A stretch of 64,000 nt of DNA from positions 169,462 through 233,461 of the forward strand of contig JAGSHD010000007.1 in assembly GCA_023954715.1 (NCBI GenBank), given 5' to 3'. Under the pieces are notes generated by a model. It did not search any database and was not told the origin of the DNA. It saw only the letters and a list, made by a program, of their open reading frames with translations. Numbering within the stretch: the first letter of the stretch is position 1; each line of letters opens with the position of its first letter. The DNA comes from Candidatus Cloacimonadota bacterium (GTDB lineage: Bacteria; Muiribacteriota; UBA6191). Below, in pieces: positions 1-10,769 of this stretch. A program made the translations under genes and the position numbers.

Positions 1-3000
1 AAAAGTTAAAATTAATAGGGTGTTATTTTCTTTCCACTCTAAAAATGAAGTTCCAAAGGAGACTCCTTGAGGCAAAATGAACCGATTATCATTGTTACCC
101 GTACCAATAAAGGTCGTTGGGTCTACCGGCTCACTAAACCGAATATATAATTGATCTCCAGTTTCATAATCTGAATTACCCCTACTATTGTATCGAATAT
201 CTACAATATTTGGCCCCATATTATCATCTCGAAGCAAGAGCTGAGATAGACCGTAAGTTGCTAATGGGGTTGCGATCAATGAGGATTTATCTAAAATCAT
301 ATTTTGCTCAGCAATCATGCGGGGCTTTTGTGACTCAATGGTAGCATTAGTATTGATGTATGCATCCGTACCTAAAGTGATGATAATCCGATTACCTATC
401 AACTCATAACTAGGATCTGTACCTAAATTTACGTTTTCAAACTGAAATAAGTTTTGTGGTATAAAAACTCCTGTGGGTAATTTAATACTCTCTGAAAAGT
501 GAGCTACAATTTGATCACCCTGAGCAAATTCAGTTAAATTATCACTTTGTGTGTCAATCAAATTTGCAAATACAAAACGAGGTGGAATCATATCGTTTGT
601 TTGATTAAAAGTAACCTCTTTAGACGATAGTGCATCTCCTATCAAGTTAGCCCCATAAACAGGTACTGTATTTGATAAACTTGGCACTCCATTATGAATA
701 AACACCCTATCAATATTTTTAATCGTGTCACCATAAGTTACTTGTAAATAGCTAAAAGGATTTACCAATGGATCATCTACTTTGACAAAGTTATTGTTGT
801 AATACCCTACATCCACTACTGGAACTAAAGACCCTACTGGATTACCAAACATATTAGCTACATTTACTCCACCAGACTTAGCTTTAATTAATGAATATAA
901 ATTGCTTGAATCAATTGGCACAATTGTAGGTGGGCTTAATGTATTGGTTGTTACACCTCGTACACCATCAGAACTATCTGAAAACTTTACAACCATACGA
1001 TCCCCACTATTTTGCGTGGAATCTCCATTAGTATCATCAAATCTTACCCATTCAACAAAACCATGCTTAACATTTACAGTAAAAGTCCTACTAGTTACAT
1101 TTTGACTAATAGCACTTGTTTGCGAATCTAAAGCACCTACGTCTTTATAGGAGATTCTGTAGTCTTGCATACCATCTATAATCTCATTTATAAATCCTGT
1201 ATATTTAGGTACAACTACTAGATCACCTGAGGTTGAGATATTAAATCCAGCCAAATCAGGACCTGTTGTGCCAACTCTTTCTATCCAAAATCCACCGTTC
1301 ACCCCTCCTGTTGGGTCTTGGTCTAAATCAGCTTCATTGTTAAATCTTTTTGCATGAATCGGGTCATCATCAATAATAAAGTGAGTCACAGGAAAGTGCT
1401 TTGCAGTGCTCGAAGTAAAGGTTAAATCACTGGTAGAAAGCTCTCCTAAAATAAATCTAGGTTGAGTGTCAACAATAGTAAATGAAAATATTTTTGATGC
1501 TTGTCCGTCTGCTCCATCATCCAACCTAAGCTCTATGGAAGCTTGCCCTAAAGAGCCAAGATTTGGTCTCAACACAAGCTTTTCAGACCCACAAGGAGCA
1601 ACACAAACCCCGTTCAAACATTCATTGCCATTTGAAAATAGACTTGCTGTAAACTTAGAAGTACTTAACAATGGCAATGAATAACAAACATCGGTAAGGG
1701 TGGCATCAACATCTGCTTTCCAAGTATTTAGCAATATATCTGGATGTACTAGATTGTGTACTCCATCATTTTGTTTTACAATAGAAGAAAAGTTCGTATT
1801 TTGAAAATACGGAGCATCATTGACGCTTTGCATAATATAACTAAATCTCTTTTTACTATCCACACCATAATTTTGTACAACTCCTCCCACTACTTTCAAG
1901 ACATAAATATCTTGTTCAAATGTGCCATAGTTATCACATTTTTGAACATCAGAACAACTTGGGATCAAGTTTGCTCGTAACTGTGCATCTGAGTTAACTG
2001 AACTGTAGTTTAGTAACTCAAACTGAATCTGCCTATTATTAGATAGGCTAGATGCTGTTTTAACTATGGAAGTAAGAACCTGAGTCGGGCTAAAAGAATA
2101 CACATGATCCACAATCGTTGGTCCACTACCTGACTCTTCATCCGTAACTACAAAACCTAAACTAGTCATCAAAGTTGCACTAAATGGTGTATCCTCAAAG
2201 GAGTTAATAGTACAAGTACTTTGATTGGTGGAGGCCCCTGGAATACAAATACTGTTACCCACTAATGAAAGCTCTGGAGGATCATCAACAGACACCATAG
2301 ACATGGAGAAGTTTATTTTAGTGGTCACGTTACTTTTAGCTCGTCCAAAGCCATAACGAGTGGAACTAGACTGATTTAAAATCAGCTCCCATTGCTCAGT
2401 CCCTGCTACATAAGTATCTGGGTTTTTTAGTTGTATATTCAGCTTTTTTGGATTGGTATTATGATCAGGATTTACCAAATAAATTGAGTTTTCAACTGTA
2501 CCATCAGTACGATTTACAGTAAATGTTAAATACCCATCGATAACCCCAGTCGAATCTCGTGTTGAGTCCCAAGTTGGATTATAATCTATAGCATCATTGG
2601 CATCAATGTCTGTTGTTACTCCTGATCCACCTTCAGCTAGTACATAACTATGTACTTGCAATGGATTTGGCTTTACAATAATGGGAATATCATCCAGTTC
2701 TTGCAGTTCGATTTTAAACTCTTGAAAAATACAACCACCTTGCACATCTGTAATTTGAAAAGTAACAATATCAAAACTTGGAATTGAAGCGCTTTCTTCA
2801 AAGTGATTTCTATTTAGTTTTCCGGTTACAAAAAAGTTTCCACTAGGGTCTATAGTAGCTAAAAACTTGTCATAACTTGTAACCAAACCTGTATCTGAAT
2901 TAGTTGTACCACTTTGACTACATTGTGATGCCTGACCCGTTTTATCAATGTCTACCATTCTGAAAGTTAGCATAGGGTTCGGATCAAACTGGTCATTTGC

Positions 3001-6000
3001 CAAAGTGTTCATATCTATTGGCCCAAAAAGATCTTCTTCAGTAGGTTTGAGGTGGGTATCAAACGACGTGTTCGCCCAGACTGGATTATCATTAACCTCA
3101 ATAACTTGTACTAAAATTTTATGAACAGATTTTAATCCCTTAGAGTCCATTACTTCTAAAGAAACTACTTCACTTGGAGCTACTGAAGCACTAATAGTAG
3201 TATACATATTAGTTTTTACGCTAAATCGTATTTGATCTTTAATATCTAAAGCTCCTGTAAGTATCTCCATCTTATAAACAGAAGTTTCATAAGTTAAAAC
3301 ACGCTGATTCCCTGCGCTAACAAAAGCCCAAGAGTAATCATTAATTGTTTCTCCGTATTTCCAGTCTTTATCTTCAAGAACCCAACTAGAAGTCTCTGAC
3401 TCATGGTGCTCAAGAGACCAGACTAGAGCATCTTGATCTTCTAATGCTGTAAGAGTCGCAGCACTCACAGGACCATCTACATGGAAGTTTCCAAAATTAC
3501 AGATGGTTCCTAGTGGACTTTGCCCTGTAGGACAGATACTTGGTGCCATTGGCACATCTAACCAAGTTACTTCATGTGAAAACTCTACACTCTTGGTACT
3601 ATCAGCTATCTCTTCGATTTTAAGAACAAAAGATACAACGCCAAAAGCACGCTCAGAAGCAGTTAAGTTTTGGGTATTATTACAACTTTGATCATAGCCA
3701 AAGGGCCTCAAGTTTAAGAAATTATTTTCAATAGTTACTATGGGATACTTAAATAATGAAGTATTAAAGTCTACGATCGATGTACTGACCATTGTATATT
3801 TCATGGCATCGTTTTCTATATCACTAACGATAGTTGAGAGATCAATACTTTTACATAAACCTTCGTTTGTCACAAAGTTTGTTTGAAAAATTGACTGAGT
3901 TACAATGTCACTTAAGATAGGAGTATCATCTACTGCTGTAATCTGTAGCCCGATATCTGTAGTGATACATAGTCTTTCTCCCGTTTGCCCAGAGTCCACA
4001 TCACATAAAACAAATACTAAGCTATCCACACCTGTTGCGTTTTCAATTGGAATCATACTTAACAGATTTGACGATTGATTCAATGTTACACTTGAAAATA
4101 ATGGAGTTTGAGTTGAAATTGATGTTGGACCTACTCTAGCTGTCATTTCACTAATCGGAAACACCCGATCAACCACAGCAGGAAGGCTGGTTCCAAAATA
4201 CCAGCTCATTGTTGATTCAACCCCTGCTAATTCATCTTCACGATCATCTCCATTGGCATTCAGACTCTTATTCAAAGGTATATCTTCTGTAACTATTATG
4301 CCTGTATCTAAAAACACTATTGCAGGAGGGTGATTCACTAAACCTACGTCTATATTTATAGTACGAGTTACTTCAAAAGAGCCATTATGTAAAACCATAT
4401 CAATAGAAGATGCTCCACCAGTAACACTAGCATTTGCATCTGCATAAATACACAAGTTGTCATTATTAGCATAATCTTCAAAATGTGTATTACAACTCCC
4501 ATGACCCAGATGATAAATCGCTAGGTCTTTCGATTGTAAAAATGGATTATCATTCCAGAATTGTCCCACTGGATTACCTGTAACAGGTTTTATAAAGTCT
4601 CTTGAGTAATTCTCCCAAGTTGTAGTGTTTATTTTGAGTACAGAGCCATCATCAGGTAATTGTATAACATAAGCTGTATCATCCTTATCCGGCTCTAATA
4701 ATTTTCTTATTGTAATTTCAGGTGGGTCAGCTACAGGTAATATAGTTAAATTTACCGAGGTTGTGGTAGTACATGTTATCTGACCTGTACAACTTTCATT
4801 ACTTAAAGTAAATTCAAGAGTAAAGTCTCCAAAGACATCGGGTGCTGGGTGGATAAATAAAGTGTCATTATTTACATCCGATTGACTTAAGTTAATTGGT
4901 GTTCCGTTTATCGTAGAAGGTACACACTGAGAGCTAATCCCTTTATCTGCACCAGAAAGGTTGGTTAAACAATTCACCTTTGACTTTATGTTTTGGTCCA
5001 ATAAGTACCCCTTAAAGTCTGGGTAATCCACAGTATTATCAAACATAGATAAACCTGCTGTAAGCCGAACTGACCACTGTAAGTCACTGTCTAAAGGACC
5101 ACCAAAAAAGTTATAGTTATTAGCTTCAAATACCCCCATATCAACGGTTGTAGTACTATCTTCGTAAATATTACCAATAGCACTAGCAATCTGCCCAGGA
5201 GTCGAACCAATATTTGGTGTCCCATTATCTCTCACTTTTAACACACAAGTGACATCTTCGCCAGACTCTAAAAATGGACTTGCTCCGTTTCGATCTTGCA
5301 CTACAAAGTGAAAGGTCGCATTTTCAACAGCTGCATCATTTATTGCACCAACTTCTATCAACCCTGTAGAATTGTTTATCATATTCACATTAAACAAAGG
5401 GTCAGTAGCAGGTACAGTAAAAGTAGTAGATTGAGTACCAAAATTAGATAGAGTCTCCACACCTGATACCGTTACTTTTGCTGATTGTGCTTGAGAAAAC
5501 TTTACTCCCGTATAATCTACCGACTTTAATATCAATCTTAAGTTTTCTGATTGTTCTGGAAACTTAGTTAAATCAATATCATCCCATTTTATGGTAGGAA
5601 AATTAAATGGAAACTGTTTTGTTGCAATTCCACCAGCTGATACTGAATCTGTTGAATCCAAAGTAATAAATCCATTACCACATAAGTTTGCATTAAAAAA
5701 CGGAGGATCATTAACTTGATTTACAGTAAATGTAACCAATTGTGTATCAGAAAGTGAGCCACCATTGTCTACACTAAACAGATATTCATAAACTCCATAA
5801 TGCTCAGGCTTTAGAGTTACTTTCATATCCCACAATTGTCCGCTTGTGCCAACCATAGCTCCCACAGAAAGTTCAATTGTAGATATTGGTGAAACTCCAA
5901 CTGCTGGACTAGAAGGTTGAGGCCCTATTTCTGTGATTTTCCAAGGATTTGTTGGAAAAGGACCATCCACATCAAAGTAACCAATTTGAAATGTTTGTGG

Positions 6001-9000
6001 TGCGTCATCTTCGTTCATGGTGACATCAGCAATTTTTGGACCGGCTACAATACCATTTGTACTAATTGTTGGATTATCATCACTTGGTACAACACCGATT
6101 GGAATCGTGATACAAGTCCCTAAGCCCCCATCTCTTGGCACGTCCCCATTTGTTGGAAAAGCTCCTTGAGTATCTTGAGCACACAACACAATTGTATCAA
6201 AGGTACTACCAGGATGCGAAAAATTAGGAACTGGAGTAACCAATAAATTATTACCTGATACAGAATAGGCTGAAATATTAGGATGAACCCCAGAAGTACC
6301 TACCCCAGTTTGTACACTCCATATTAATGAAGATTGTGGATCTTCTCCCATTCCTAGAATAACTTCATCTGCAAAGTTTAATATTGAAATAGTAGCTGGT
6401 TTACTTTCTTCTGGTACATTTATTGTTGGCCTTGCTCCACCTAAAGCATAGTCAGAATGAAAGACAGGAGCATCATTTACACACGATATATCTAAGGTAT
6501 ACTCACTAGTAGTAGTATTTACTACTCCATCCGATACAGCTAAGTTTACTACTCCAGCACTATTACTTGTACAAGCATGAGGCAGTAAGCTATATGTAAT
6601 CTCATCTTGAACTGTATTTGTTATGGCCACATTTGAGTAAAAGTTTGTATCAAAGTTTACCACAGACCAAACTAACTCAGCGTGCTCCTGTGTTGTTAAT
6701 GCCGCACCACATTTTCTACCAGCAACTCCTTCAGGTGCTGTACACTCAAATGAACTTAGTGTAATAACTTTATTAACAGCAGTAGCAGACTCTGTACCCA
6801 AAAAGGCAGCATTATTAGCCTGAGTTAAAGGATCATAACCTGGTCCTGTAAATACAGATACTCCTCCAACATTAGGTACATTAGTTACATTTAAGCTATT
6901 ATCCTCTAAGACTAAGTCCAAGCGGTAATGAGTCGGAAACTGAAATTTAACAGGAGCAACTGAAATATGCCATAAATTATCTCCACTAGCGCTCAAATCA
7001 GCTTCATAAGAAATTAAATGTCTTTCCCCCACCGTAGATGCCGGAAAACGATCCATAGTACCATTACTTGGCCCTACAGAGTTTTGCCCCTTTGTTTCGT
7101 GAACAGCGGAAGGGTTACCGTCACTTAAGTTTGTATCATAACTATAAAAATTATCTCCACCCAAAACTGTAGTACCAAAAGGTATTGGTCCGCCAGCATT
7201 TGGCAAACTCGATGGTGTTCTTTTGTCAGTGAAGTCATCATATAAGTAAATAGAATAAATCACAGTATCTGGAGGTACAGGTACTCCTCCACTTTGAAAT
7301 CCACTTTCAGTTAAGACAAAGTTCATCTGAACAGACTTTACTCCATCAATATCCGATACATTTGCTTCAAACTCTAAAATATCAGACCAACTAGCTTTTG
7401 ATTGACTTGTAAACCCAGTAGGTGTTATTGATGGGGTCAAAGAGGGAGCTATTCTGAAACTATTTACAAAAGTATCTGCTGAAGGCAGTATTGTTATTTC
7501 TATAGTCCCAGTTCCCACTTTAGCGTCAACAGTAGTCATAGTAAAAGTACAAAAACCTGTCCCTGCAACACTACCTGCTGTGATTGTTAATTGAGTTGCC
7601 CCCGTTGGAGCTGGATCTAGAGAACAAGCAGCAATATTTGCTGTTTTGGAATCTAAAACAATACCTGTATCTAATGGCCCGATTGTCCCGTTGTATTCTA
7701 TGGCATTTCGAATATCGATTACAGTTGATGTATCTACAACTAAATTTACGGGGTGGCCACCAATCAAAGAAGTGTCTAATCTAGGTGCAGTTTCAACGGC
7801 AAAATTTGGTGACGAATAAATTGTTGTTGACTCTTGTCTAGCATCATTAGTAAAAAAGCCATCTGCTATATCCAATTGAAAATGATAAGTTGTGCCATCT
7901 GTTTTTACAGAGGATGGTACTGTGAAGTTATGAAAATACTTTGGCTTTAGGTTTGGTGGTTTACCAACGTAAGGTGTATCGTTAAATGCAGGCAAAGTAA
8001 AAGTCTCTTGGACTGGTACAAACCCACCATCGATCGTTGAAACTAAAGAAACCTTTATATGTTTTAAGGCAGCTGTACCCTCATCAGCAACATCAACACT
8101 AATTGGAATAATATCTCCTACTTTTACAGGATTTGAAATCGTGGCAACAAACTCGTTTACAATTGGACTTGATCGTACAGCGGTAAAAGCTATTGAATCA
8201 CCAACATACTCGTTGTCTGTTGCACCTAAATTATCCGTTGCAAAAACTCGTATTTGATAATCTTGAGAGTCAACAAAACCCAATCTCAAACTCAATGGTG
8301 AAAACTCTCCTTCAAATTTGTTTGTACCCGAATTATAGGCTAGAGCTACTGGCCCTGCTGTTGGAAAAAAGGTCGGTGTGACAGGATCAGTAGTTGCAAT
8401 TTGGTAACTTACAGATTGAATTGTTCCAGAGTTGTTATGAATCCCTTGAAATTTGATAGAAAAAGTTGAGTCCGGATCTCCTACTTTACCATTAAATCCT
8501 GGCTCTAGTGTATTACCAGAAATTGGAGGCCTCTTAATCAATAGCTCTAAATTTGTACTAGATAAAAAATCTGCCGTACCATTATCTAATGGATCAGGAG
8601 GAACGACATCTCCTACTGTCCCAATCGTTGGGACTGAGGTTAACACGTAAGATGCTCGACTAGAAGCTGGTGAGAATGTAGTCTTAATATACGAGATATC
8701 ATCTAACTCACATCGACCTGCTGGGCCTACACAATATGGAGCCGTACCTACAGTAGGTAGTATTACTCCTGATGGAGTAAAGTTAAAGTCACCTGAAGAG
8801 ATCATGCCATCAGTATTGATATGGGCTTGGGCAGAAGCTGCTCTACCCAATGAAAAAACATCCAAAATCCCATTGTTTGCCGTATCAATTAAAACAATAG
8901 TGAAGTTCCATGAGTCTACTGCAACTGCTGCCCCTCCAAAAGGTGTAGTATACTCTGTCTCTGGAGTCCAGCTGTTTCCAAGACACAATCTAGGAGTTAG

Positions 9001-9810
9001 TCTATCAGCTGATAGTCGTGGAAAAGTATCTCTTCCGAAATATTGATTTACCTCAACTACATCGTTACCACCTGCCATACCTGGTAATGCACCATCTCCC
9101 CCATCAATATTATCTAAACCACCAGAAAACAGTCTATGATGAGTTGCAACAATCGGAAAGGTTGATGTTCCGTATGTCGGAATAGAAGCTAAATTATGTA
9201 GAACAGGCCAAGTATGGATCTCTCCCCCTGTACCTGTATATGCTGTTGTTGCCCTTTGCATTAAATCGGCTGTCGTTGGCGTAACTGATGTGTCTGCCAT
9301 CTTTGGTTGATCATAAATCGCTACTACTTCAGAGGCCGCTAAAAGTGGGCTTGCTAATCCATCAAAGTTTTTTAAAGATAGGTTTATTGCGCCAGTAACC
9401 GTCCAACCTAAAAGTGTTAAATAGTTCGCTACATCTCCATCACCAGTATTGTCCTGTAATCCACATATATCGTAGAGCAAATCAGTGGATGAACCATTTA
9501 AAACTGGTAAAGTACCTTCTCTTGTTTCTACTAAATATAAAATTGCTAAATTATTCAAATCAAATGACACCCCTGAGTTGTTATATACCTCAATGACCAC
9601 ATCTGATTTTACTGTTTTACTATTTGCTACATCCTCTACTCCGCCTGTACTCCCATGGTAAGGTATAGCAGTTGTCACACCATCATTATCTAATTGTACT
9701 TCTGTAATTAAGATATCACCATATCTTGTGGATCTACCTAAAGGTGCACTCCACATATTTTGAATCACTAACAATAAAATGATTGTGACAAGTTTTATAT
9801 TTTTATTCAT
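1..9810 (-). CDS. Giant secreted Ig-like/lamin-tail repeat protein (3' end outside window)
   Basis: The frame opens with ATG at 9810 and gives 3,270 codons to the left edge. Triplets were checked on about fifteen lines, including both ends and the middle, with no stop found. It begins with a signal peptide (MNKNIKLVTIILLLVIQNMW). Residues of about 25-90 look like a lamin-tail domain (YGDILITEVQLDNDG, then VVIEVYNNSGVSFDLNN), a fold common in bacterial surface proteins. The rest is a long series of beta-rich segments with Ig/cadherin-like features. Near the left edge they resemble the Big_5/SbsA type (for example YETGDQLYIRFSEPVDPTTF, and GDQIVAHFSESIKLP upstream). Cysteines are scattered. It is probably cell-surface or extracellular, structural or adhesive. 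It lies 359 bp downstream of coaE on the same strand, with its own promoter-like site. I recognise the architecture, not a specific family; the C-terminus and any sorting domain are not visible. Confidence 0.88.
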   Translation of the reverse strand, partial: MNKNIKLVTIILLLVIQNMWSAPLGRSTRYGDILITEVQLDNDGVTTAIPYHGSTGGVEDVANSKTVKSDVVIEVYNNSGVSFDLNNLAILYLVETREGTLPVLNGSSTDLLYDICGLQDNTGDGDVANYLTLLGWTVTGAINLSLKNFDGLASPLLAASEVVAIYDQPKMADTSVTPTTADLMQRATTAYTGTGGEIHTWPVLHNLASIPTYGTSTFPIVATHHRLFSGGLDNIDGGDGALPGMAGGNDVVEVNQYFGRDTFPRLSADRLTPRLCLGNSWTPETEYTTPFGGAAVAVDSWNFTIVLIDTANNGILDVFSLGRAASAQAHINTDGMISSGDFNFTPSGVILPTVGTAPYCVGPAGRCELDDISYIKTTFSPASSRASYVLTSVPTIGTVGDVVPPDPLDNGTADFLSSTNLELLIKRPPISGNTLEPGFNGKVGDPDSTFSIKFQGIHNNSGTIQSVSYQIATTDPVTPTFFPTAGPVALAYNSGTNKFEGEFSPLSLRLGFVDSQDYQIRVFATDNLGATDNEYVGDSIAFTAVRSSPIVNEFVATISNPVKVGDIIPISVDVADEGTAALKHIKVSLVSTIDGGFVPVQETFTLPAFNDTPYVGKPPNLKPKYFHNFTVPSSVKTDGTTYHFQLDIADGFFTNDARQESTTIYSSPNFAVETAPRLDTSLIGGHPVNLVVDTSTVIDIRNAIEYNGTIGPLDTGIVLDSKTANIAACSLDPAPTGATQLTITAGSVAGTGFCTFTMTTVDAKVGTGTIEITILPSADTFVNSFRIAPSLTPSITPTGFTSQSKASWSDILEFEANVSDIDGVKSVQMNFVLTESGFQSGGVPVPPDTVIYSIYLYDDFTDKRTPSSLPNAGGPIPFGTTVLGGDNFYSYDTNLSDGNPSAVHETKGQNSVGPSNGTMDRFPASTVGERHLISYEADLSASGDNLWHISVAPVKFQFPTHYRLDLVLEDNSLNVTNVPNVGGVSVFTGPGYDPLTQANNAAFLGTESATAVNKVITLSSFECTAPEGVAGRKCGAALTTQEHAELVWSVVNFDTNFYSNVAITNTVQDEITYSLLPHACTSNSAGVVNLAVSDGVVNTTTSEYTLDISCVNDAPVFHSDYALGGARPTINVPEESKPATISILNFADEVILGMGEDPQSSLIWSVQTGVGTSGVHPNISAYSVSGNNLLVTPVPNFSHPGSTFDTIVLCAQDTQGAFPTNGDVPRDGGLGTCITIPIGVVPSDDNPTISTNGIVAGPKIADVTMNEDDAPQTFQIGYFDVDGPFPTNPWKITEIGPQPSSPAVGVSPISTIELSVGAMVGTSGQLWDMKVTLKPEHYGVYEYLFSVDNGGSLSDTQLVTFTVNQVNDPPFFNANLCGNGFITLDSTDSVSAGGIATKQFPFNFPTIKWDDIDLTKFPEQSENLRLILKSVDYTGVKFSQAQSAKVTVSGVETLSNFGTQSTTFTVPATDPLFNVNMINNSTGLIEVGAINDAAVENATFHFVVQDRNGASPFLESGEDVTCVLKVRDNGTPNIGSTPGQIASAIGNIYEDSTTTVDMGVFEANNYNFFGGPLDSDLQWSVRLTAGLSMFDNTVDYPDFKGYLLDQNIKSKVNCLTNLSGADKGISSQCVPSTINGTPINLSQSDVNNDTLFIHPAPDVFGDFTLEFTLSNESCTGQITCTTTTSVNLTILPVADPPEITIRKLLEPDKDDTAYVIQLPDDGSVLKINTTTWENYSRDFIKPVTGNPVGQFWNDNPFLQSKDLAIYHLGHGSCNTHFEDYANNDNLCIYADANASVTGGASSIDMVLHNGSFEVTRTINIDVGLVNHPPAIVFLDTGIIVTEDIPLNKSLNANGDDREDELAGVESTMSWYFGTSLPAVVDRVFPISEMTARVGPTSISTQTPLFSSVTLNQSSNLLSMIPIENATGVDSLVFVLCDVDSGQTGERLCITTDIGLQITAVDDTPILSDIVTQSIFQTNFVTNEGLCKSIDLSTIVSDIENDAMKYTMVSTSIVDFNTSLFKYPIVTIENNFLNLRPFGYDQSCNNTQNLTASERAFGVVSFVLKIEEIADSTKSVEFSHEVTWLDVPMAPSICPTGQSPLGTICNFGNFHVDGPVSAATLTALEDQDALVWSLEHHESETSSWVLEDKDWKYGETINDYSWAFVSAGNQRVLTYETSVYKMEILTGALDIKDQIRFSVKTNMYTTISASVAPSEVVSLEVMDSKGLKSVHKILVQVIEVNDNPVWANTSFDTHLKPTEEDLFGPIDMNTLANDQFDPNPMLTFRMVDIDKTGQASQCSQSGTTNSDTGLVTSYDKFLATIDPSGNFFVTGKLNRNHFEESASIPSFDIVTFQITDVQGGCIFQEFKIELQELDDIPIIVKPNPLQVHSYVLAEGGSGVTTDIDANDAIDYNPTWDSTRDSTGVIDGYLTFTVNRTDGTVENSIYLVNPDHNTNPKKLNIQLKNPDTYVAGTEQWELILNQSSSTRYGFGRAKSNVTTKINFSMSMVSVDDPPELSLVGNSICIPGASTNQSTCTINSFEDTPFSATLMTSLGFVVTDEESGSGPTIVDHVYSFSPTQVLTSIVKTASSLSNNRQIQFELLNYSSVNSDAQLRANLIPSCSDVQKCDNYGTFEQDIYVLKVVGGVVQNYGVDSKKRFSYIMQSVNDAPYFQNTNFSSIVKQNDGVHNLVHPDILLNTWKADVDATLTDVCYSLPLLSTSKFTASLFSNGNECLNGVCVAPCGSEKLVLRPNLGSLGQASIELRLDDGADGQASKIFSFTIVDTQPRFILGELSTSDLTFTSSTAKHFPVTHFIIDDDPIHAKRFNNEADLDQDPTGGVNGGFWIERVGTTGPDLAGFNISTSGDLVVVPKYTGFINEIIDGMQDYRISYKDVGALDSQTSAISQNVTSRTFTVNVKHGFVEWVRFDDTNGDSTQNSGDRMVVKFSDSSDGVRGVTTNTLSPPTIVPIDSSNLYSLIKAKSGGVNVANMFGNPVGSLVPVVDVGYYNNNFVKVDDPLVNPFSYLQVTYGDTIKNIDRVFIHNGVPSLSNTVPVYGANLIGDALSSKEVTFNQTNDMIPPRFVFANLIDTQSDNLTEFAQGDQIVAHFSESIKLPTGVFIPQNLFQFENVNLGTDPSYELIGNRIIITLGTDAYINTNATIESQKPRMIAEQNMILDKSSLIATPLATYGLSQLLLRDDNMGPNIVDIRYNSRGNSDYETGDQLYIRFSEPVDPTTFIGTGNNDNRFILPQGVSFGTSFLEWKENNTLLILTF

Positions 9811-9834
9811 ATCTTATCTTTCTTAGAAAGTTAT

Positions 9835-9858
9835 TTTATACCATTGATAAACAATGGT
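9835..9858 (-). promoter_or_regulatory. Putative extended -10 promoter with adjoining operator-like palindrome
   Basis: On the minus strand TATAAA (9840-9835) is preceded by TGG, giving an extended -10-like TGGTATAAA about 25 nt before the start codon of the giant gene. Immediately upstream is a perfect 7-bp inverted repeat, ACCATTG and CAATGGT, separated by 5 nt (9840-9858). It fills the spacer where RNA polymerase would sit. No good -35 hexamer is seen. Reading it as a repressor or activator site is inference from position only. Confidence 0.4.
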
Positions 9859-10002
9859 GAGCTTTATCCAGTAGTCCAAATGTAAAACTCAAATATTTTT
9901 TACAGCAACAAACTAGCGATGCTGATATCAACACCGCTATAAATTTTGCGTAAAACGCTACAGTCCAATATATACCATAAGTTTTGGCTTATAAACTATT
10001 TT

Positions 10003-10029
10003 AGTAACTATCTATAGACAATAGTTACT
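10003..10029. repeat. Perfect 9-bp inverted repeat with 9-nt loop
   Basis: AGTAACTAT at 10003-10011 pairs with ATAGTTACT at 10021-10029. It lies in the 359-bp gap between coaE and the giant surface-protein gene. On the minus strand (the direction of both genes) it is not followed by a T-run, so it is not a convincing terminator; on the plus strand TTTTATACTTTT follows. It could be a transcript hairpin or a protein-binding site. Apart from this and the palindrome at 9840-9858 the gap holds nothing I recognise. Confidence 0.5.
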
Positions 10030-10169
10030 TTTATACTTTTAATTTTAAGGTTTTGATTATATTTCGCAAGAGCAAAGTCGGGTTCTTCATAAGAAAAAAT
10101 CTAAATTTTATTGAGATAAATCAAATATTTGGCACACATAGAACTATTGTACACCTTTAAATATAGGGA

Positions 10170-10766
10170 TTAGCTAATTTGTAAAAATAGACCTTTTAGT
10201 TTTAAGTGAAGGTCTTTTAGTTGTTTATCATTTTTTATGACAAAGTTTGCGAGATCTACTTTTTCTTGTTGTGGCATTTGAGTTTGTATAACTTTTAAGG
10301 CTTCTTCTTTTGTTTTATTGTCTCTTTTTTGAATTCTATCTATCTGAATCTCTGGATCACAGGTAACTACTATGGTTTCATCTAAATAGTTTTGCCATGA
10401 GTTTTCAAAAAGTAAAGGGATAGAAAAAATTGTGACTTCTTGTTTCGTTTTACACTCTTGGATTTTTTGTTGAATTACTTGAGTCACTTTAGGGTGTACC
10501 AAAGACACTAGCTCATTTAGCTTTTGTGGGTTAGAAAATACAATTTGCCCCAGCATTTTTCTATTGACAACACCCTTTTCAACAACTTTTGAGCCAAAGA
10601 CATCCTCAATAGACTCAATCAGTAGTAAATCATTAGCATACAAATCATGAACTATTTTATCTGCATCAAGTACCGTAAAAAAGTCTTTTAAGTATTTTTC
10701 ACAGGCAGATTTACCTGTACAAATACCACCCGTTAGGCCAATAGCATAGCAGCCATGAGATATCAC
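10170..10766 (-). CDS. coaE: Dephospho-CoA kinase
   Basis: This enzyme phosphorylates the 3'-hydroxyl of dephospho-CoA, the last step of coenzyme A synthesis in the cytoplasm. The 198-residue protein has the family length. It has a P-loop near the N-terminus (GLTGGICTGKS, residues 10-20), the following DADKIVHDLY typical of CoaE, and further downstream LVHPKV and IPLLFE. The reading frame starts with GTG at 10766; there is no in-frame ATG before the P-loop, so GTG is accepted. The start is 3 nt after the stop of the HAMP-protein gene, so the two are probably co-transcribed. The linkage to a membrane HAMP protein has no obvious functional meaning. Confidence 0.93.
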   Translation of the reverse strand: MISHGCYAIGLTGGICTGKSACEKYLKDFFTVLDADKIVHDLYANDLLLIESIEDVFGSKVVEKGVVNRKMLGQIVFSNPQKLNELVSLVHPKVTQVIQQKIQECKTKQEVTIFSIPLLFENSWQNYLDETIVVTCDPEIQIDRIQKRDNKTKEEALKVIQTQMPQQEKVDLANFVIKNDKQLKDLHLKLKGLFLQIS

Positions 10767-10769
10767 AGC

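Noticed and set aside
10003..10029. Rho-independent terminator for coaE
   Set aside because: The stem is perfect but AT-rich and lacks a T-run in the direction of coaE transcription.
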